Below, piece after piece: positions 44,145 through 53,649 of a DNA stretch of 62,276 nucleotides. Position 1 is the stretch's first letter. Each line of letters begins with the position of its first letter. The position numbers and the translations under genes are program-made. Source of the stretch: Clostridium sp. CAG:524 (lineage in GTDB: Bacteria; Bacillota_I; Bacilli_A; RF39; UBA660); contig FR880116.1 in the NCBI GenBank assembly GCA_000434555.1, positions 1 through 62,276 on the forward strand, written 5' to 3'. The notes beneath the pieces were generated by a model, which did not search any database, was not told the DNA's origin, and saw only the letters and a list, made by a program, of their open reading frames with translations.

Positions 44145-46679
44145 ATGGAAAGAAAAGATGTAAAATTAGAAGAAGTAAGCCCTATGATGAGGGAATACCT
44201 AAAAACAAAAAGTGAATATGAAGGTATAATATTATTTTATAGATTAGGTGATTTCTATGAAATGTTTTTTGATGATGCAATAACTGCTAGTCATGAACTC
44301 GAACTTACTCTTACAGGTAAACAATGTGGTCTTAAAGAAAGAGTACCTATGTGTGGAGTACCACATCATGCGGTTAATATATATTTAGAAAAATTAATTG
44401 AAAAAGGATATAAAGTAGCTATATGTGAACAAATGGAAGATCCTAAAACTGCAAAAGGAATAGTTAAAAGAGAAGTAATACAAATAGTAAGTGCTGGAAC
44501 TCTTACAAGTACTGAAATAGTTAATGAAAAAGATTTTAACTATATCGCAAGCATAACTGATTATAATTATCTATATGTTTTATCGTATGCAGACCTTCTA
44601 AGTGGTAAAGTTTATACTACTAAAATAGAAAAGAATAATGATAAATTAATAAGTCATATAGTAAATTTAAATATTAAAGAGATAGTCGTAAGAGATACTT
44701 TTGATGTTGATTTAATTCATAAATTAAAATCTAATTATAATATATTTATATCTTATTATGATAATGATGAACTATATAAGGGAAAAGTATTTGAAAATGT
44801 AACTGATCAAAAACTTATAAAGAACACATCATTATTATTAAATTATTTAACTAATTCATTAAAGCAAGATTTAGGACATATACAGCAAGTAGAAGTTATT
44901 GATAGTGGGCTATTCTTAGAACTTGATAAAGAATGTATAAAGAATTTAGAACTTGTTGAAACAATAAGAAATAAGGATAGACAAAATAGTTTACTTGGTT
45001 TCATGGATAAAACTAAAACAGCGATGGGAAGTAGACTTCTTAAAAGTTATATAATTAGTCCGAGCATAGATAAGACTGAAATTATTAAAAGACAAAATTT
45101 AGTAGAAAAATTAATGACAGAGTTCTTACTTAAAAGTGAACTAAAAGAATATCTATATGAAATATATGATTTAGAAAGATTAACTGGCAAAGTAGTATGC
45201 TCTAATTTAAACGCAAGGGATTTATTGCAACTTAAAACTAGTATTAAAGTTATTCCTGATATAAATAATATTTTAGAAACACTTGGTGAAGAAAAGATAG
45301 AAACATTTAATGAATTATATTTAATACTTGAAAACTCTATTAAAGATGATGTACCTCTTACTGTAAAAGATGGTGGAATTATTAAAGAAGGGTATGACAA
45401 GGAAGTAGATGAATTAAGAAGCATTAAATCAGGTGGTAAAGATTTCATATCTAATTTTGAAAGAGAAGAAAAAGAAAGAACAGGTATTAAAGGACTTAAA
45501 ATTGGTTATAATAAAGTATTTGGCTATTATATAGAAGTACCTAAAGGACAAATAAGTCAAGTTAAAGAAGAATTTCATTATGATAGAAAACAAACAATAT
45601 CTAATTGTGAAAGATATATAACACCACTTTTAAAAGAAAAAGAAAATCTTATATTAAATGCTGAAGAAAAACTAAATACTTTAGAATATGATATTTTCTG
45701 TAAGATTAAAGAAGAAGTTAAAAGATATATTCCAAAGTTACAAAAAGCATCTGCTAAAATAGCATATTATGATGTAATGCAGTCATTTGCGACAATTGCT
45801 GAAGAACATAATTTTGTAAAGCCAACTATTAATGAAAATTCTACTGTTGAAATAATAAAAGGTAGACATCCAGTAGTAGAATCAGTTATAAGTACTGAGT
45901 ATATTGATAATGATATTATTATGAATGAGAACACTAATATTCTTATTATAACAGGTCCTAATATGAGTGGTAAAAGTACATACATGAGAGAATTTGGTAT
46001 CATAGCTATACTAAATCAAATAGGTTCTTTTGTACCAGCAAGTAAATGTAATCTACCTGTATTTGATAAAATATTTACAAGAATAGGTGCGAGTGATGAC
46101 TTAGTAGGTGGAGAAAGTACATTCATGGTTGAAATGAAAGAAAGTGCTTATGCTTTAGAAAATGCTACTAAGAATAGCTTAATATTATTTGATGAACTTG
46201 GACGTGGTACTAGTACATATGATGGAATGAGTCTTGCAGGTTCTATAATTGATTATATTGCTACTAAAATAAGATGTAAGACATTATTCTCAACTCATTA
46301 TCATGAACTAACTGATATGGAAAATAAACTTCCTGGTATACATAATGTTCATGTATCAATAGATGAAACGAATGGTGATATTACATTCCTTCATAAAGTA
46401 ATGGATGGTGCTGTTGATAAAAGTTATGGTATAAATGTTGCTAAATTAGCTAATCTACCACACGAAGTAATTAAAAAAGCAAATGAATTACTTAAAGAAT
46501 ATGAATCTAAAAGTATTAATACTTCTAAAACAAAGATCGTTAAGCAATATACCCTTGATTTAGAAGAAGAAAAGAAAGATGAATTAAGAGAATTTATAAA
46601 AGGCATTAATGTACTAAATATAACACCATTAGAAGCAATAAATTTATTAGATGAAATTAAAAGAAAAAGTGATTTGTAG
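44145..46679 (+). CDS. mutS: DNA mismatch repair protein MutS
   Basis: 844 aa. The mismatch-binding FYRLGDFYEMFF (Phe-X-Glu) is near residue 30; Walker A ITGPNMSGKSTYMRE (about 602-616), the LFDELGRGTSTYDGM block and STHYHEL follow. No SD precedes the ATG and the promoter leaves no leader, so the mRNA appears leaderless. mutL is not adjacent. SDs reappear for the next gene. Confidence 0.96.
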   Translation: MERKDVKLEEVSPMMREYLKTKSEYEGIILFYRLGDFYEMFFDDAITASHELELTLTGKQCGLKERVPMCGVPHHAVNIYLEKLIEKGYKVAICEQMEDPKTAKGIVKREVIQIVSAGTLTSTEIVNEKDFNYIASITDYNYLYVLSYADLLSGKVYTTKIEKNNDKLISHIVNLNIKEIVVRDTFDVDLIHKLKSNYNIFISYYDNDELYKGKVFENVTDQKLIKNTSLLLNYLTNSLKQDLGHIQQVEVIDSGLFLELDKECIKNLELVETIRNKDRQNSLLGFMDKTKTAMGSRLLKSYIISPSIDKTEIIKRQNLVEKLMTEFLLKSELKEYLYEIYDLERLTGKVVCSNLNARDLLQLKTSIKVIPDINNILETLGEEKIETFNELYLILENSIKDDVPLTVKDGGIIKEGYDKEVDELRSIKSGGKDFISNFEREEKERTGIKGLKIGYNKVFGYYIEVPKGQISQVKEEFHYDRKQTISNCERYITPLLKEKENLILNAEEKLNTLEYDIFCKIKEEVKRYIPKLQKASAKIAYYDVMQSFATIAEEHNFVKPTINENSTVEIIKGRHPVVESVISTEYIDNDIIMNENTNILIITGPNMSGKSTYMREFGIIAILNQIGSFVPASKCNLPVFDKIFTRIGASDDLVGGESTFMVEMKESAYALENATKNSLILFDELGRGTSTYDGMSLAGSIIDYIATKIRCKTLFSTHYHELTDMENKLPGIHNVHVSIDETNGDITFLHKVMDGAVDKSYGINVAKLANLPHEVIKKANELLKEYESKSINTSKTKIVKQYTLDLEEEKKDELREFIKGINVLNITPLEAINLLDEIKRKSDL

Positions 46680-46687
46680 GAGAAAAT

Positions 46688-47299
46688 ATGAGTGAAGAAT
46701 ATAAGGTAATAGTGACAAACACTGATGAAGAAATAAAAGGGGAAGAATTAAAAAGATTAATAGAAGAAGCACTTAGTAAAACTGAAACTATTGAAGAAAT
46801 TCTAAAAGCAAAAGAAGAAGAACTAAAGGAAACTAAAGCGATATATAAAGAATTAAGAAGTGATTTTAAAAAAACAAGAGAAATTCTAAAAGAATTAATA
46901 ATGAGAATTAGATTTTCAAGTATAGTTTTAAGAATAGAACAGAGTGGTTCAGTATTATTTGGTTCATGTGTAGATCCCAGTGAATTTGATGTGATTATCG
47001 ATGATATGAAATTATGTATTAAAGAGTTAAAAGCTGATTTAAAGTTTTTGAGAGTTCTTGAAAAGGCATTTAAAAGTCTAACAAAATATAATGTATATGA
47101 AAAAATGTATGATATAACTGATTTATTAGTTCTATATTATGAAAGAAGTCAATTAAAAGAAAAATTACTTACAACTAAAATAAATGTATTAAGTGCTAGA
47201 GTGAGAGGATTTAATATGCAATCTCACAGTAGTGAAGAAAAAGATATAGAAGAAAAAAGTAGTGAAATAAAGAGATTAACAATGAAACTTGGATTATAA
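46688..47299 (+). CDS. coiled-coil protein of unknown function
   Basis: 203 aa, helical and charged. Long N-terminal coiled coil (EEILKAKEEELKETKAIYKE), a short FGSCVDPSEFDVIID stretch in the middle, then another coiled coil. No membrane segment. TAGGAGAAAATATG links it to mutS (8 nt gap), so it is probably co-expressed; its role is unknown. Confidence 0.7.
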   Translation: MSEEYKVIVTNTDEEIKGEELKRLIEEALSKTETIEEILKAKEEELKETKAIYKELRSDFKKTREILKELIMRIRFSSIVLRIEQSGSVLFGSCVDPSEFDVIIDDMKLCIKELKADLKFLRVLEKAFKSLTKYNVYEKMYDITDLLVLYYERSQLKEKLLTTKINVLSARVRGFNMQSHSSEEKDIEEKSSEIKRLTMKLGL

Positions 47300-47707
47300 A
47301 TGAAGAAATATAATGTAATTGTAGTATTTAATAAAGATTTAACTAAAACATTAATGTGCAAGAGAACTAAAGAACCATATAAAAATATGTATAATTTAGT
47401 TGGTGGTAAAATAGAAAAAGAAAATGATGGACTTAGTGAAGCATATAGAGAATTATATGAAGAAACAAATATTTCTAAGAGTGATGTTAGATTAGAATAC
47501 TTTATGAATATTGAATATGTTGTATTTGATAAAATTCTTGAAGTATATTATGGAATACTTAATAAAGAAGTAAATCTTATTGAAGAAGTTAATAAATTAG
47601 AGTGGGTAAATATAGATGATAATTTCTTTGATATGAAAAAGTATGCTGGTGAAGGAAATATTGGTCATATTATAGAAGAAATAAAAATAAGTTTAAAAAG
47701 TAAGTAA
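47300..47707 (+). CDS. NUDIX hydrolase
   Basis: 135 aa. NUDIX box GGKIEKENDGLSEAYRELYEETNI (read in parts) keeps the REL-EE core, with one extra residue before it. Likely hydrolyses a nucleoside-diphosphate-X compound; substrate unknown. It begins directly after the previous stop and has only a weak ribosome site, so translation may be coupled. Near mutS, as in MutT-like pairings, but a direct role in repair is not shown. Confidence 0.88.
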   Translation: MKKYNVIVVFNKDLTKTLMCKRTKEPYKNMYNLVGGKIEKENDGLSEAYRELYEETNISKSDVRLEYFMNIEYVVFDKILEVYYGILNKEVNLIEEVNKLEWVNIDDNFFDMKKYAGEGNIGHIIEEIKISLKSK

Positions 47708-47710
47708 AAT

Positions 47711-47737
47711 AAAAATCCTAATTATTTAGGATTTTTT
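47711..47737. terminator. bidirectional terminator
   Basis: AAAAATCCTAA / TTAGGATTTTT between the NUDIX gene and rnhC. Confidence 0.85.
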
Positions 47738-48656
47738 CAGTGTTCTTAAAATTAGTTTTAGCAATATTATCAAGTTCAAGTTTACCATATTTTTTAACGA
47801 TATCTTTACCTACAGCATCAACATTAGTACCGGCACCTTTTGGAATAGCAATACCATATTTTTGACTTAGTTTATCCATTTCTTGTAAGAATAAATATCT
47901 ACTTATAACACTTGCTGCTGCTACACTTAAATGTTTACTTTCACCTTTAGTTAAAAATGTAATTTTAGTAACTTTATCAGTAATATTTTCTTGTTTTAAA
48001 TAGCTAAAATAACTTCTTGGAGTAGTAAATTGGTCAACAATTATTTTATGATAAGGAATTCCTTTATTAGATAATTCATATAAAACTCTATTATGAAGTA
48101 TAGCTTTAATTTTATTCATATTGAATCCCTTGTTAGATAGTTCATTATATTTTTTATTACTAAGAGTAAATGTTACATAAGGTATTTTTGACATAAGAAT
48201 AGGCGCACATCTACGAATCTTATCATCGGTCATCTTTTTAGAATCCATTATTTTTAAATCTTCAAGTAACTTTCTATTTTCTTTATTTACAAGAGTAGCA
48301 CTTACTATAATAGGGCCAAAGAAGTCACCAGTACCAACCTCATCACTACCAATCGCATCATAGTAGTAATAAGTTTTATCATTAATTTTATCATCTTTTT
48401 CTTTTAGTTCTTGATCTATATTTCTATTATTAAAATGACTTTCTAAATCTTTCCACATATTAGCATCAATATCAGCACTAATACCTTGAAACATTACTTT
48501 ACCACTTTCATATAAAGTTATAATAGTTCCTCCTTCTTCTGCTTGAAATATAGAATATGGTGGCTTTTTGTCTCTTTGAAGTAGAAAATAATAATCAATC
48601 ATTTTTTGTTTAATATTATCACTTACTTTAAATACTATAGTTTTTTGTTCTGCCAT
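47718..48656 (-). CDS. rnhC: ribonuclease HIII
   Basis: 312 aa. The N-terminal TBP-like substrate domain (to about 85) is followed by the catalytic domain, with IGSDEVGTGDFFGP carrying the first Asp-Glu, IMDSKKMTDDKI and the later AAASVISRYLF. Cleaves RNA in RNA-DNA hybrids. Transcribed divergently from the 48738 gene. SD GGAAGTGA. Confidence 0.96.
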   Translation of the reverse strand: MAEQKTIVFKVSDNIKQKMIDYYFLLQRDKKPPYSIFQAEEGGTIITLYESGKVMFQGISADIDANMWKDLESHFNNRNIDQELKEKDDKINDKTYYYYDAIGSDEVGTGDFFGPIIVSATLVNKENRKLLEDLKIMDSKKMTDDKIRRCAPILMSKIPYVTFTLSNKKYNELSNKGFNMNKIKAILHNRVLYELSNKGIPYHKIIVDQFTTPRSYFSYLKQENITDKVTKITFLTKGESKHLSVAAASVISRYLFLQEMDKLSQKYGIAIPKGAGTNVDAVGKDIVKKYGKLELDNIAKTNFKNTEKILNN

Positions 48657-48690
48657 AAAATCACTTCCATATTCATTTTATCATATTTGC

Positions 48691-48718
48691 TTGAAACATA
48701 AAATAAAAAGTGTATAAT
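48691..48718 (+). promoter_or_regulatory. promoter of the 48738 gene
   Basis: TTGAAA (48691-48696), N16, TATAAT (48713-48718). Leader of about 13 nt. Confidence 0.55.
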
Positions 48719-48737
48719 AATTACCTAAGTGATAATT

Positions 48738-49118
48738 ATGAGAGAAAAAAGATTAAAACTGTTTTTATATGATGTTAGTATTAATTATGGTGGAAGAATA
48801 GAAATAACTGATAATCTATTGTTGCTTTTAAATACTTTTATAGGAAATATAAGTTCAAAAGAAGAATTGCAAAGATTTTTACTTGTTTTTAATCATGAAA
48901 AAACTGATGATGGCTATTGTAAGGTTAAATATTTAACTAAAGAATTAATTGAAGCAAATGATTCGTTAGAAAATGAAACTATTGAAAGTATATTAAATGG
49001 TATAAGTAATGAAGATGCATTAGAAGTTGGAATTCTTGCATCAAATTTTCTTGAACACATGTATAGTTATTGTTATATGATGTCTGTACCTACATTAACA
49101 AAAAAATTTCTTTGTTGA
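48738..49118 (+). CDS. hypothetical small helical protein
   Basis: 126 aa, no signal, no domain recognised. MREKRLKLFLYDVSINYGGR then helices (ITDNLLLLLNTFIGNI; LEVGILASNFLEHMYSYCYM). GTGAT 4 nt before the ATG may serve as ribosome site; GTG 48729 is an alternative start. It stands alone between a promoter and a terminator. Confidence 0.65.
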   Translation: MREKRLKLFLYDVSINYGGRIEITDNLLLLLNTFIGNISSKEELQRFLLVFNHEKTDDGYCKVKYLTKELIEANDSLENETIESILNGISNEDALEVGILASNFLEHMYSYCYMMSVPTLTKKFLC

Positions 49119-49155
49119 TACATTTTTAAGTAAAGATATTTAAAAATGTATTTTA
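49119..49155 (+). terminator. terminator
   Basis: TACATTTTTAA / TTAAAAATGTA followed by TTTT. Confidence 0.65.
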
Positions 49156-49185
49156 ATATGATAGAATTTTAGTAGAGGTAAATAT

Positions 49186-49917
49186 ATGAAAAGAGCTAAA
49201 ATAATAGTAATTGAAGGAACAGATGGTTCGGGTAAAGAAACTCAAAGTAAAAAAATAAAAGAGTATTATATAAGTAAAGGACTAAATGTAAAAAGTTTTT
49301 CTTTTCCAAAATATGATAGTCCAACTGGTAAAATAGTAGGTGGTGCTTATCTTGGAAAACCAGAAATTAGTGAAAGTGTATTTCCAGAAACATCAGCTAA
49401 TGTAGATCCACTTGTAAGTAGTTTATATTATGCTGCTGATAGAAGATATAACTTTTTAAAATTTATAGAAGAAGAAATATATCAAAATGATATTATAATA
49501 TTAGATAGATATACTACATCTAATATGGGACATCAAGCTGGAAAAGCTAAATCAAAAGAACAAGAAGATAAAATATTAAAATTTATTTTAGAACTTGAAT
49601 TTGATTTATGTGAATTACCTAAACCTGATGTTGTAGTATTCTTATATATGCCATTTGAGGCAGCAAAAGAGCTTAGAAAAGGAAGAACTTCTGGTGATGG
49701 TAATGAAAATAGTGAAGAGCACTTAAGAAAAGCAGAGCAAACATACTTAGATATTTCTTCACGTTATAATTGGACTCGTATAGATTGTACTAAAAAAGTA
49801 TTTGAATCATTAGATGATATCAAATCAATAGATGAAATAACAAAAGAAATAATTGAACATTTAGATACTGAATTAAAAAAAGAATCATATATAATAAAAA
49901 GAATGACAAGATTCTGA
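49186..49917 (+). CDS. tmk: thymidylate kinase
   Basis: 243 aa. Walker A IEGTDGSGKETQS at the N-terminus, the DRY motif (LDRYTTSNMGHQAGK) and a LID-like GRTSGDGNEN. dTMP to dTDP. About 30 residues longer than the classic Tmk, with extra sequence around the ETSANVDP loop and the C-terminus, as in the longer Clostridia-like forms. AGAGGT precedes the ATG. Confidence 0.9.
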   Translation: MKRAKIIVIEGTDGSGKETQSKKIKEYYISKGLNVKSFSFPKYDSPTGKIVGGAYLGKPEISESVFPETSANVDPLVSSLYYAADRRYNFLKFIEEEIYQNDIIILDRYTTSNMGHQAGKAKSKEQEDKILKFILELEFDLCELPKPDVVVFLYMPFEAAKELRKGRTSGDGNENSEEHLRKAEQTYLDISSRYNWTRIDCTKKVFESLDDIKSIDEITKEIIEHLDTELKKESYIIKRMTRF

Positions 49918-49924
49918 GGTAAAT

Positions 49925-50767
49925 ATGATAAGTAGAACATTAAAAAATAAAAAGAAATTTAGTAAATATCTTAAAATATCAATAATAGTTTTGTTAGTAA
50001 TAACAATATCATTAATTACATATAAAATTTATTTTAATAATAAATCATCAAAACAATTGTTTCAAAGCATTAAAAAACAAGATGAACTATGTAATTTAGA
50101 TCTTGTAACAACACCATTTAGTATATATAAAGATTATTATATAACAACAACTAATAATGATAGTTATATTGTATTAAAAATATCAAGAAAAGAATATTCA
50201 AAATTAATGAATCATGATTTTAAAGACACATATAATATAAAAGGCATATCAAAAATATTAGATGGTAAACCACTTAGAAGAATTAAATTACTTATAAATA
50301 ATGGTAAGATTGAATTAAAAGGTAAAGTATTATATTTAGATGCTTCATCAAAAGATATACTAAATACTACAATAATTTTATCAATAGTATTAATTATTAT
50401 AAATTTATTCTTATATATAATTAATAATATATTTATTAAAACAATTAATATAAGTAATGAAGAGTTAAAAAAATTAGATAAAGAAAAATATAAAAAATAT
50501 GGAAAACTATATATATCTGATAATTATATATTTATTAAAAATACGTTTGATATTATTAATATAAATAAAATAATAGTTATGTATGAGAAAAATAATATTA
50601 TATATTTAATTACTGAATTTAATGAAATATATAAATTTAAAAATAATAAGCATTATGATTTAATAGAAATATTAATGGATAAAAATAAAGATATTATTGT
50701 TGGAATAAATAGTGATATAATAAAGCAAATAAAAAAGAAATATAATATAACATTAAAGGAAGTTTGA
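49925..50767 (+). CDS. two-helix membrane protein, hypothetical
   Basis: 280 aa with two membrane segments (ISIIVLLVITISLITYKIYF; TTIILSIVLIIINLFLYIIN) flanking an exported 100-residue domain, and a cytoplasmic C-terminal domain of beta character (YGKLYISDNYIFIKNTFDII) that resembles YcxB-type folds in pattern only. 7 nt after tmk. No known function. Confidence 0.65.
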   Translation: MISRTLKNKKKFSKYLKISIIVLLVITISLITYKIYFNNKSSKQLFQSIKKQDELCNLDLVTTPFSIYKDYYITTTNNDSYIVLKISRKEYSKLMNHDFKDTYNIKGISKILDGKPLRRIKLLINNGKIELKGKVLYLDASSKDILNTTIILSIVLIIINLFLYIINNIFIKTINISNEELKKLDKEKYKKYGKLYISDNYIFIKNTFDIININKIIVMYEKNNIIYLITEFNEIYKFKNNKHYDLIEILMDKNKDIIVGINSDIIKQIKKKYNITLKEV

Positions 50768-50783
50768 GAAAACTTCCTTTAAT
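50755..50783. terminator. bidirectional terminator
   Basis: AAAGGAAGTTT / AAACTTCCTTT between convergent genes. Confidence 0.8.
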
Positions 50784-50970
50784 TATTGCATCCATTATTA
50801 CAATTGTTATTATTTATAAAACCTACGCCAAAAATTATTACAAGTAAAATAAATAGTACTAATATTATGGCAGCACCATATCCATATCCATTAGAATAAT
50901 ATCCTGGATAGTTATTATACATCATACTATTACCACCTGCATAACCACCATTATATCCATAATAATACAT
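50779..50970 (-). CDS. small Gly/Tyr/Asn-rich membrane protein (YjcZ-like)
   Basis: 63 aa. A Gly/Tyr-rich head (YYYGYNGGYAGGN), one membrane helix ending in FGVGF, then an Asn/Cys tail (NNNNCNNGCNN). This is the layout of YjcZ/spore-associated small proteins of Bacilli. SD GGAGGTAATAAT precedes the ATG. A possible decayed relative lies at 24966. Confidence 0.7.
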   Translation of the reverse strand: MYYYGYNGGYAGGNSMMYNNYPGYYSNGYGYGAAIILVLFILLVIIFGVGFINNNNCNNGCNN

Positions 50971-51051
50971 ATTATTACCTCCTAACTATCTATATTATTT
51001 TATGGTAATTAATTATACTTGACACCACTAAATACCGAAAACATATAATAA

Positions 51052-51080
51052 TTTACATATTTAACTTTTTTTTGTATAAT
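51052..51080 (+). promoter_or_regulatory. promoter of the ftsW/rodA gene
   Basis: TTTACA (51052-51057), N17, TATAAT (51075-51080). It leaves a leader of only about 8 nt without an SD. Confidence 0.65.
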
Positions 51081-51094
51081 AATAAATAGATAGT

Positions 51095-52297
51095 ATGAAA
51101 AAATATATGGTGAAAGTATTTAAAAATTTGAATAAGAGCTTATTAATTATGTCTCTAATTTATGCGATAGGTGGGGCGTTACTTATATTAGATGCTTCTC
51201 TTATTTCGTCTACATTAACTTATGGATATAGTAATCCATATCATTTTTGTATTATGCAACTTGTCTTTATTTGTGTTTCATTGTTTGCTTCATACTTGAT
51301 AATTAAATTTTTCCCATCGACTAGTTATTGGATTGTATCAATTATATTAGGTGGATTTTTAATGATACTTTTGTTTGGTACAATTGGTGGTAATTGGATT
51401 GGAAATGGAGTTAGAGCTGTAACAGTAAATATAGGAAGCTTTACTTTACAGCCGGCTGAGTTTTTGAAGATAGTTATAATAATGTTTATGGGTGCTTTTT
51501 ATCATTATAGGTCTCTTAAACCAAAATTTAAGTCATTGTGGTGGTTAGGACTAATTCCAAGTATTCTTATATTTTGCGTAGTACTTTTTGGTGGAGACTA
51601 TGGTACAGCAGCAATTATTGCAGCTTTAACAGCACTTATATTTATTGGTATTCCTTCATCAAAAGATGAAAAAGTATTTAGAATGATGAAGAAAATTACA
51701 GCTATTTCATTAATCTTAGCAATAATTGTATTAAAATTTGGATATTTAGTAATACCAGAAGAAAAATTACAAAAAGATTATAGATTGAATAGACTTATTT
51801 ATACTAATCCATGTGATAGATATGAAGAAAATTCTGGATATCAAGTGTGTAATGGATTTATAGCAATAGATAATGGTGGACTTAAAGGTGTTGGACTAAT
51901 GAACTCAGTTCAAAAATATTTATATTTGCCAGAAAGTCATACTGATTTTATATTTCCAATAATTGTTGAAGAATTAGGGGCTATAGTAGGTGTAGTAATA
52001 ATAGTTGGATATATGTATATAATAGCATTAATATTTAGAGTATCATATAAATCATATAATCTTAGAAATTCAATCATATGCTATGGCGTAGGTCTTAACC
52101 TTATGTTACATATATTTGTAAATTTAGGTGGAGTTCTTGGAGTAATACCACTTACAGGAGTACCACTTCCATTTTTAAGTTATGGTGGTAGTTTCTGTAT
52201 TACAACAATATGTTCACTTGCTCTTGTACAAAGAATACATATTGAAAACATGGAAGAAAAAAAGAAAAGAGAAATAAATAAGATAGTGAATAGATAG
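51095..52297 (+). CDS. FtsW/RodA/SpoVE-family peptidoglycan polymerase
   Basis: 400 aa, about ten membrane helices. GSFTLQPAEFLKIVIIMFM and PESHTDFIFPIIVEELG carry the conserved SEDS residues (the Asp of SHTDF); GVPLPFLSYGGS is the C-terminal signature. Glycan-strand polymerisation together with a class B PBP (one is at 3863). RodA and FtsW cannot be told apart without comparison. Near-leaderless start. Confidence 0.92.
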   Translation: MKKYMVKVFKNLNKSLLIMSLIYAIGGALLILDASLISSTLTYGYSNPYHFCIMQLVFICVSLFASYLIIKFFPSTSYWIVSIILGGFLMILLFGTIGGNWIGNGVRAVTVNIGSFTLQPAEFLKIVIIMFMGAFYHYRSLKPKFKSLWWLGLIPSILIFCVVLFGGDYGTAAIIAALTALIFIGIPSSKDEKVFRMMKKITAISLILAIIVLKFGYLVIPEEKLQKDYRLNRLIYTNPCDRYEENSGYQVCNGFIAIDNGGLKGVGLMNSVQKYLYLPESHTDFIFPIIVEELGAIVGVVIIVGYMYIIALIFRVSYKSYNLRNSIICYGVGLNLMLHIFVNLGGVLGVIPLTGVPLPFLSYGGSFCITTICSLALVQRIHIENMEEKKKREINKIVNR

Positions 52298-52320
52298 AAT
52301 GGTAAAAACTGAAAAACTAC

Positions 52321-52611
52321 TTGAGTTCAAAAGAATTATTAGAACAAACAACAACGGCTATAGAAGGATACTATATCAAAAAAGATAATATAATATCACT
52401 TTATGATTATAAAATGTATGAAAGTGATGCGTTATGTACAATATTAGAAAAACCAATTGAATATAAATTTATAATAAATAATGATTCATTAGATGGAACA
52501 TTTAAAGATGACTTTGGCACTATGAAATTTGTAACAACATCATTTGATAATTTAAATGGAATAAATTCCTACATAAAAAATATAGAAGAAACAGTATATG
52601 AAAATGAATAA
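52321..52611 (+). CDS. small soluble hypothetical protein, start uncertain
   Basis: 96 aa if it starts at the TTG at 52321 (SSKELLEQTTTAIEGYYIKK). No ribosome site lies before it. An ATG at 52299 opens a different frame (MVKTEKLLEF) that soon stops, so the original start may have been shifted by a change in the A-run near 52304-52316. The rest (IISLYDYKMYESDALCTILE) is a plausible folded domain of unknown role. Confidence 0.5.
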   Translation: MSSKELLEQTTTAIEGYYIKKDNIISLYDYKMYESDALCTILEKPIEYKFIINNDSLDGTFKDDFGTMKFVTTSFDNLNGINSYIKNIEETVYENE

Positions 52612-52627
52612 AATGCCATAAAAATAC

Positions 52628-52656
52628 TAGACAATACCTATATTTTGTGGTATTAT
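52628..52656 (+). promoter_or_regulatory. promoter of rplS
   Basis: TAGACA (52628-52633), N17, TATTAT (52651-52656) with an extended TG at 52648-52649. Start about 52663. Confidence 0.65.
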
Positions 52657-52662
52657 CATATT

Positions 52663-52694
52663 GCTTAATCCGATGCATTATTATGTATGATTAA
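52663..52694 (+). ncRNA. 5' leader hairpin of rplS (L19-leader type)
   Basis: Right at the transcript 5' end: TTAATC (52665-52670), a CG bulge, ATGCAT, a TATT loop, ATGTAT, GATTAA (52689-52694). Position and size fit the L19 autoregulatory leaders of Bacilli. The family match has not been tested. Confidence 0.5.
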
Positions 52695-52720
52695 ATAAAG
52701 CACAAAGGAGGACTAGTAGT

Positions 52721-53059
52721 ATGAATTTAATCGATAAGATTAACAAAAAACAAATTAACCCAAACGTTCCTGCATTCCAAGTTGGAGATACAGTACGTGT
52801 TGATGTTAAAATTGTTGAAGGTAAAAGAGAAAGAATTCAAGCTTTTGAAGGAATTGTTACAGCTCGTAAAGGTGGAAGCGTAAGTGAAACATTTACAGTT
52901 CGTAAGAAAAGTGGAAACGTTGGTATTAACAGAGTTTTCCCAGTAAACAGCCCAATTATTGACAAAATAACAGTTGTTAAAAAAGGAAAAGTAAGAAGAG
53001 CAAAACTTAACTTCTTAAAGAATATCACAGGAAGCTTTAAAATTAAAGAAAGAAATTAG
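52721..53059 (+). CDS. rplS: 50S ribosomal protein L19
   Basis: 112 aa, FQVGDTVRVDVKIVEGKRER and the end RRAKLNFLKNITGSF are diagnostic. AAAGGAGGA precedes the ATG. Own promoter and leader, ended by a terminator 53056-53082. Confidence 0.97.
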   Translation: MNLIDKINKKQINPNVPAFQVGDTVRVDVKIVEGKRERIQAFEGIVTARKGGSVSETFTVRKKSGNVGINRVFPVNSPIIDKITVVKKGKVRRAKLNFLKNITGSFKIKERN

Positions 53060-53082
53060 GTTGTAAAAACCTAGTTTTTTTT
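53056..53082 (+). terminator. terminator after rplS
   Basis: TTAGGTT / AACCTAG stem and T8 run. It lies between rplS and lepB. Confidence 0.8.
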
Positions 53083-53099
53083 AAAAAGAAAGGAATAAA

Positions 53100-53594
53100 A
53101 TGGTTAAATTTTTAAAAGAAATAAAAGATTATATAATTATTATAGTAGTAGTCATATTAATAAGAACATTCTTAGTTACACCAGCTATTGTAGATGGAGA
53201 TAGTATGAATGAAACATTACTTGATGGTAATTTAGTACTCATAAATAAATTAACATATAGAATAAATGATATTAATAGATTTGATATAGTTGTTTTAGAT
53301 AATGATACTGATAATGATAGAATAATCAAAAGAGTAATTGGACTTCCTAATGAAAGAATTGAATATAAAGATAATAAACTTTATATAAATGATAAAGAAG
53401 TTAAATTAAATATGGAATTTCATGATACTAATGATTTTATCGCAGAAACTAAAGATAATGAATATTTTGTTCTAGGGGATAATAGAGAAGTATCCAAAGA
53501 TAGTAGAATACTTGGTAACTTTACTAAAGATAAAATAATAGGTAAAGTTAATATAAGATTTTATCCTCTTGATAGAATTGGAAAAGTTAAATAA
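53100..53594 (+). CDS. lepB: signal peptidase I
   Basis: 164 aa. One N-terminal membrane anchor, catalytic Ser in VDGDSMNETL (about residue 40) and Lys in DRIIKRVIGLP (about 79), with box E VLGDNREVSKDSR. Cleaves exported preproteins outside the membrane. SD AAAGGAAT. May be read through from rplS, as in some Firmicutes. Confidence 0.95.
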   Translation: MVKFLKEIKDYIIIIVVVILIRTFLVTPAIVDGDSMNETLLDGNLVLINKLTYRINDINRFDIVVLDNDTDNDRIIKRVIGLPNERIEYKDNKLYINDKEVKLNMEFHDTNDFIAETKDNEYFVLGDNREVSKDSRILGNFTKDKIIGKVNIRFYPLDRIGKVK

Positions 53595-53615
53595 GCAGTT
53601 TATTACTGCTTTTTA
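53593..53615 (+). terminator. terminator after lepB
   Basis: AGCAGT-TTATT-ACTGCT followed by TTTTA. Confidence 0.75.
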
Positions 53616-53649
53616 TTATGATATAATTTTGTTATAAGAAGGTGATAAT

